A stretch of 7,668 nt of DNA from CAZCJA01 sp964499015. GTDB lineage: Bacteria > Elusimicrobiota > Elusimicrobia > F11. A program made the translations under genes and the position numbers. Each line of letters starts with the position of its first letter. The stretch's first letter is position 1. This document shows, in pieces, positions 6,066 to 7,668 of the stretch. Under the pieces are notes generated by a model. The model worked only from the letters and a program-made list of their open reading frames with translations. It was not told the DNA's origin and did not search any database. The DNA lies in the NCBI GenBank assembly GCA_964499015.1, contig CAZCJA010000092.1, positions 1 through 7,668 on the forward strand. Direction: 5' to 3'.

Positions 6066-7030
6066 TATTTGTTCCTTCTCGGAATGAATCCTGGAACCTC
6101 ATTCATATACTGAGCATAATTTAATCCATAGATCTCAATCGACTTAGCCTCTTCTAATCGACTGCGCAACACCTGAAGTGGAATGTTCACCAAAACAGAA
6201 AACAATAACGATAAATACGTTTGAGCAATAAGCGGAATAGCTAATAATTCAAAAATTACTGCCAAATATATCGGGTGTCTAATAAAGCCATATGGCCCCT
6301 TTCTTATTAACACCTCCTGCCCCTGAGCCCTTCGTGTTGAATCTGTAGCATGGACACGCCATTCAGATCCCAAAGTCTTCATAGCGTACCACCGAAGAGA
6401 AAAGGAAAACACCAAGAACATCCCTCCCAAGACACTAGTGATCGCGATTTTTTCAGTAGGCCTGAGGAAAAATTCAGCGATTACGAATAAAATCAACACT
6501 ATGTAATAGAAACTAACTGCTGTCATTGACCAATCAGATGAAGAGGTAGTGCTTTTAAATTCCTTACTGGTAAAAAATGTTTCCCACACTCTCTCGGTGG
6601 CCAGGAATGCCATAAATAGGATAAACGCTGTCCCATACTCTTGATATGGAAACTTCCACCAGAAGCAGCCAAGAAACATTGCAATTAGCGGGATGCCCAG
6701 CAAAAGTATGTACTTCAGGGGGTTTAGTTTTTGATACCGAGAAAAAATCCTAACGATTGGACTGAGAGCATTGTCGTGGTCCTGAAATTCCAAACCTGAT
6801 ATGTAGCCCGAGGGGCCGACCGAAGACCAAACGACTTTCGCATGAGCAGACAACTGATGAACTGGCTTATTAAAATAATTCTTAATCTCTATAACTGTAC
6901 CAACTGGTATTGACTCTTTAGTAACGACACTCATTCCGGTGTCACTAATATTCAGCGCTTCACCAAAGCTATCATTGGTACTCAAAGAAAAACGGAAATC
7001 AAAACGGTTTCTGCTTCTTTTATCCCTCAA
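6065..7030 (-). CDS. PilZ domain fused to isoprenylcysteine-methyltransferase-like membrane protein
   Basis: A 321-residue fusion. Residues 1-100 form a PilZ domain with both cyclic-di-GMP-binding motifs intact: R5xxxR9, and N27xS29xxG32 in NISDTGMSV, then SGLEF near 79-82. Residues 105-321 form a membrane domain with about five hydrophobic segments (roughly 107-126, 133-146, 171-189, 197-212, 256-285). It ends in the ICMT/PEMT signature GPYGFIRHP (245-253), then EEAKSIEIYGLNYAQY (Glu293-Glu294) and a VPGFIP tail. Such enzymes methylate a membrane-embedded acceptor with S-adenosylmethionine. The simple reading is a methyltransferase gated by cyclic-di-GMP; the acceptor is unknown. The start is TTG at 7030, preceded by GAGGGG five bases away; an in-frame stop near 7050 and the absence of an earlier usable start support it. 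It lies 29 nt after the ketosynthase gene and overlaps the receptor gene by one base. Confidence 0.88.
   Translation of the reverse strand: MRDKRSRNRFDFRFSLSTNDSFGEALNISDTGMSVVTKESIPVGTVIEIKNYFNKPVHQLSAHAKVVWSSVGPSGYISGLEFQDHDNALSPIVRIFSRYQKLNPLKYILLLGIPLIAMFLGCFWWKFPYQEYGTAFILFMAFLATERVWETFFTSKEFKSTTSSSDWSMTAVSFYYIVLILFVIAEFFLRPTEKIAITSVLGGMFLVFSFSLRWYAMKTLGSEWRVHATDSTRRAQGQEVLIRKGPYGFIRHPIYLAVIFELLAIPLIAQTYLSLLFSVLVNIPLQVLRSRLEEAKSIEIYGLNYAQYMNEVPGFIPRRNK
6073..6077 (-). promoter_or_regulatory. Ribosome binding site of the receptor gene, inside the upstream CDS
   Basis: AAGGA lies 7 nt before the ATG at 6065, within the last codons of the PilZ-methyltransferase gene. With the TAATG stop/start overlap this indicates translational coupling of the two genes. 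Confidence 0.6.
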
Positions 7031-7035
7031 CGCAA

Positions 7036-7041
7036 CCCCTC
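7036..7041 (-). promoter_or_regulatory. Ribosome binding site deciding the TTG start of the PilZ gene
   Basis: GAGGGG lies 5 nt before TTG at 7030. No ATG or GTG is available in this frame before the PilZ motif R5xxxR9, so this site is the main support for the rare TTG start. Confidence 0.6.
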
Positions 7042-7059
7042 GAAAGAACGACTACTCGT

Positions 7060-7668
7060 TTATATTTTTCCTATAACAAGACACTGATTTTTTCCACCAA
7101 AACCAAAACAGTTAACAAGCACTTTGTCGACTGTATGATGTCGAACTTTGGCAGACAAATTTACGGACTCATGTGGAGAGGTTAAGCTTGGGATAGCTGG
7201 AACAATTCCAGTATCGAGCGAAAGGCACGCTGCGACTGTTTCGATAGCTGCGCATGCCGCCTGAGAATAACCAATCATCCCCTTAACATTTGTAACCGGA
7301 ATTTTTTTAGCTTCAGCGCCGAAAACTTTCTTAATCGCCCTCAGTTCCATATTGTCACCTTCATGAGAACCGGTCGCCTGAGCATAAATCAGAGATACAT
7401 CATCAATCGTTATTTCAGCCTCTTCTAAAGCATTGCGGATTGCGCGCGCGGCTTCACTTCCATGCCAACGCCATTTCACCATGTCATACCCGTCGCAGGT
7501 ATTAGATGCGGCCAATATTTCTCCATAAATATGCGCGCCGCGCGCTAAAGCATGCCCGAGCTCTTCGAGAACAAGAATAGCAGCGCCCTCGGCCAAAACG
7601 ATGCCTGTTCTATTTCTATCCATGGGACGGGGCAATGTGGGAGTCCCGTTCATAGACGGCGCTAACAT
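7060..7668 (-). CDS. Beta-ketoacyl synthase-fold protein, chain-length-factor-like (5' end outside window)
   Basis: The C-terminal 202 or so residues of a FabF/KAS II-type ketosynthase. PMDRNRTGIVLAEGAAILVLEE matches the family's PFDxxRDGFVxGEGAxxLVLE block, and the C-terminus VNCFGFGGKNQCLVIGK matches the conserved FGFGGxN ending. The N-terminal half, including the active-site Cys position, lies beyond position 7668; the ATG at the window edge is internal. Both catalytic histidines of FabF are replaced. NAHGTST becomes YAQATGS (His to Gln97 of the visible part) and GHxxGAAG becomes GYSQAACA (His to Tyr134). Chain-length factors (KS-beta) of type II polyketide and aryl-polyene systems have lost catalytic residues in a similar way, so this is probably a non-condensing partner of a true ketosynthase upstream. 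It appears to head an operon with the PilZ-methyltransferase and the receptor. KS fold is near certain; the CLF role is inferred. Confidence 0.88.
   Translation of the reverse strand: MLAPSMNGTPTLPRPMDRNRTGIVLAEGAAILVLEELGHALARGAHIYGEILAASNTCDGYDMVKWRWHGSEAARAIRNALEEAEITIDDVSLIYAQATGSHEGDNMELRAIKKVFGAEAKKIPVTNVKGMIGYSQAACAAIETVAACLSLDTGIVPAIPSLTSPHESVNLSAKVRHHTVDKVLVNCFGFGGKNQCLVIGKI

Noticed and set aside
7621..7668. ATG codons at 7668 and 7653 as true starts of the ketosynthase gene
   Set aside because: The sequence before PMDRNR still aligns to the internal KS region preceding PFDxxRDG, so the real start is upstream of the window.

Overview
The window looks like chromosomal DNA from an uncultured Gram-negative-type bacterium. 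A very long exported protein with repeats, palindromic elements lying in frame inside a gene, and a secreted domain opening with a 'HIQDVHLN'-like motif remind me of Candidatus Omnitrophica (OP3) and related lineages. That placement is an impression from recalled protein style, not a demonstrated assignment. Every gene I can support is on the minus strand.

Layout, in transcription order (high to low coordinates). (1) 7668-4593: three closely spaced genes in visibly AT-richer DNA. They are the C-terminal part of a ketosynthase-fold protein whose two catalytic histidines are replaced (chain-length-factor-like), a PilZ domain fused to an isoprenylcysteine-methyltransferase-like membrane enzyme, and a polytopic membrane receptor with a GAF domain but no kinase. 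The last two overlap as TAATG. Together they suggest a lipid or polyketide-type locus with a cyclic-di-GMP-responsive membrane methyltransferase. (2) 4592-4437: a short spacer with a candidate promoter and an AT-rich palindrome touching the tRNA. (3) 4436-4284: tRNA-Lys(UUU) and tRNA-Glu(UUC), 8 bp apart. (4) 4269-3472: mutM (formamidopyrimidine-DNA glycosylase), starting only 14 nt after the tRNA-Glu 3' end and followed by a good intrinsic terminator. (5) 3369-1: one uninterrupted GC-rich reading frame of 1123 codons that runs off the window. It has a signal peptide, a TIKI/TraB/ChaN-like domain, a membrane segment, sigma-region-4-like helix-turn-helix segments, two more membrane segments and the start of an array of 58-residue repeats. 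Two different palindromic elements (75 bp and 45 bp) sit in frame inside it.

The most unusual content is the giant exported protein with its in-frame palindromes, and the PilZ-methyltransferase fusion placed between a catalytically altered ketosynthase and a kinase-less receptor. Base composition and gene type change at the tRNA pair, so the two halves may have different histories.
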